From positions 1 to 13,690 of the forward strand of contig CABQCA010000052.1 of the NCBI GenBank assembly GCA_902462525.1: DNA of 13,690 nucleotides. Direction: 5' to 3'. The position numbers and the translations under genes are program-made. The stretch's first letter is position 1. Each line of letters opens with the position of its first letter. The DNA is from an uncultured Porphyromonadaceae bacterium (lineage in GTDB: Bacteria > Bacteroidota > Bacteroidia > Bacteroidales > Muribaculaceae). The notes under the pieces were generated by a model. It ran no database searches. It had not been told where the DNA came from and worked only from the letters and a program-made list of their open reading frames with translations. Positions 13,305-13,690 of this stretch are shown piece after piece.

Positions 13305-13337
13305 ATTTTGCATTTATAACTTAAATTTATAATTTTG
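13305..13337 (+). promoter_or_regulatory. Strong sigma-ABfr-type promoter in the AT-rich tail
   Basis: TTTG (13305-13308), 21 bases, then TAATTTTG (13330-13337) in a very AT-rich context. It is one of the three best full matches in the window. It predicts a start near 13342-13344, exactly where the structured segment begins. No convincing gene starts within 250 bases downstream. Confidence 0.65.
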
Positions 13338-13341
13338 CAAC

Positions 13342-13456
13342 GTAAAACTCTTGCAGAACCTCGGTCACGAGACTCTATAGGAGATTTTACAAAGGTGGTT
13401 CGCCACCGACGACATATCGAAAAGCGTTTACTCAGCGCTCTTTCTTGACTTTTCGA
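13342..13456 (+). ncRNA. Candidate structured non-coding RNA or long 5' leader
   Basis: From the predicted transcription start, several helices occur in order. GTAAAA+CTC (13342-13350) pairs with GAG+TTTTAC (13381-13390, one bulged A). Inside it is CTCG-GTCA-CGAG (13360-13371). Then comes GGTGG-TTCG-CCACC (13394-13407), a perfect 5-bp stem with a TTCG loop. Finally TCGAAAAG (13417-13424) pairs with CTTTTCGA (13449-13456), a perfect 8-bp match. The spacing between helices is short and there is little unpaired sequence. I do not recognise a named RNA family. The 3' end is a guess because no T-run terminator follows, so it could instead be the leader of a gene that begins near or beyond the window edge. 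Antisense open frames through the same bases lack family signatures. The segment lies between a clear operon terminator and an unidentified element at the window end. Confidence 0.4.
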
Positions 13457-13501
13457 AATCTGGAAAATTTCAATATAACTCCATAACTATCCTGATTATC
13501 A

Positions 13502-13538
13502 GCAATATCCACAGATTGCAGTGTACTAATAGTGTACT
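13502..13538. repeat. Short direct repeat AGTGTACT x2 beside an inverted repeat GCAAT/ATTGC
   Basis: AGTGTACT occurs at 13520-13527 and 13531-13538, one helical turn (11 bases) apart. Directly to the left, GCAAT (13502-13506) and ATTGC (13515-13519) form an inverted repeat. Same-face repeats at an 11-base period suggest a protein-binding site, such as a regulator or recombinase arm site. No gene for such a protein is visible here. Confidence 0.35.
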
Positions 13539-13636
13539 TTGGGAGGAGCTGGCGGCAAGCCGGAGCAAATGAATTTGAAATAATTGTCATTCGTTAGAGA
13601 TTTTTAACTGCGATGATTTGTGTCTTTTCACTGACT

Positions 13637-13690
13637 CTATATCCCATCAATAGCATTATAGACTCTCTCAAACCAACCTCCATGATGTGT
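13637..13690 (-). other. Possible 3' end of a minus-strand gene entering from beyond the window
   Basis: Reading from the window end on the minus strand, frame 1 gives 17 sense codons (THHGGWFERVYNAIDGI) and a TAG at 13637-13639. The residue mix looks protein-like, but the stretch is too short to name. A second minus frame is open for 31 codons to a TAA at 13594-13596, and a plus frame is open from the ATG at 13613 to the window end. At most one is likely to be real, and I cannot choose firmly. Confidence 0.2.

Noticed and set aside
13274..13486. 71-codon stop-free minus-strand frame through the candidate RNA
   Set aside because: It contains no ATG, GTG or TTG start and is Arg/Lys/Ser-rich without a domain pattern. 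It is the antisense of the structured segment.
13432..13590. 52-codon minus-strand ORF with an ATG at 13588-13590
   Set aside because: It has no recognisable family or translation signal, and its 3' part lies in the inverted repeat of the candidate RNA. It is mentioned in the edge-region finding but not supported enough to annotate as a gene.
1..13690. CRISPR array, restriction, toxin-antitoxin or other defence genes
   Set aside because: No regularly spaced repeats of CRISPR length, no Cas, nuclease, methylase-restriction or toxin-antitoxin signatures in any of the plausible coding frames.

Overview
The window looks like the chromosome of a Bacteroidales bacterium, most likely a higher-GC lineage such as Muribaculaceae. 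That placement is inferred from three things: protein families with Bacteroidetes-type signatures (a YebC starting MGRAFEYRKA, a RuvX starting MGRLMAIDFG), several matches to the Bacteroidetes sigma-ABfr promoter (TTTG, about 20 bases, TAnnTTTG), and start codons without clear Shine-Dalgarno sites. Most of the window is GC-rich, densely packed housekeeping DNA. The CotH-like gene and the last ~440 bases are visibly more AT-rich.

Layout, left to right. (1) 1-198: the 3' end of trmD. It converges on a minus-strand group: a small three-helix membrane protein (195-506), then def (peptide deformylase) and ruvX (YqgF-type Holliday junction resolvase), the last two joined by an ATGA overlap. (2) A 53-bp divergent spacer carries face-to-face TAnnTTTG promoters for ruvX and for a plus-strand pair: an RsmF-type rRNA m5C methyltransferase and an MsbA-like ABC exporter, one base apart. 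(3) A MUG/UDG-family DNA glycosylase converges on the exporter. An unusual imperfect inverted repeat with a tandem octamer lies between them. (4) A tRNA-Gly(CCC) has its own promoter and a strong hairpin terminator. (5) A more AT-rich CotH-kinase-fold lipoprotein gene stands alone. (6) proC and a short, tail-less ssb form an ATGA-coupled pair behind a near-leaderless promoter. (7) A second promoter drives pheT, a zinc-ribbon membrane protein, yebC and upp, ending in a clear intrinsic terminator at 13209-13246.

(8) The 13247-13690 tail is AT-rich, with no confidently supported gene. It holds one of the best promoter matches in the window. Immediately downstream, beginning at the predicted transcription start, is a series of nested and consecutive inverted repeats, which suggests a structured non-coding RNA or a long 5' leader. 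A short direct repeat and conflicting open frames at the window edge follow. This is the most promising candidate for something undescribed.

The named genes are ordinary translation, DNA-maintenance and metabolic genes (tRNA modification, peptide deformylation, rRNA methylation, Phe-tRNA charging, proline synthesis, uracil salvage). I do not see a defence system, CRISPR array, identifiable transposase or prophage inside the window.
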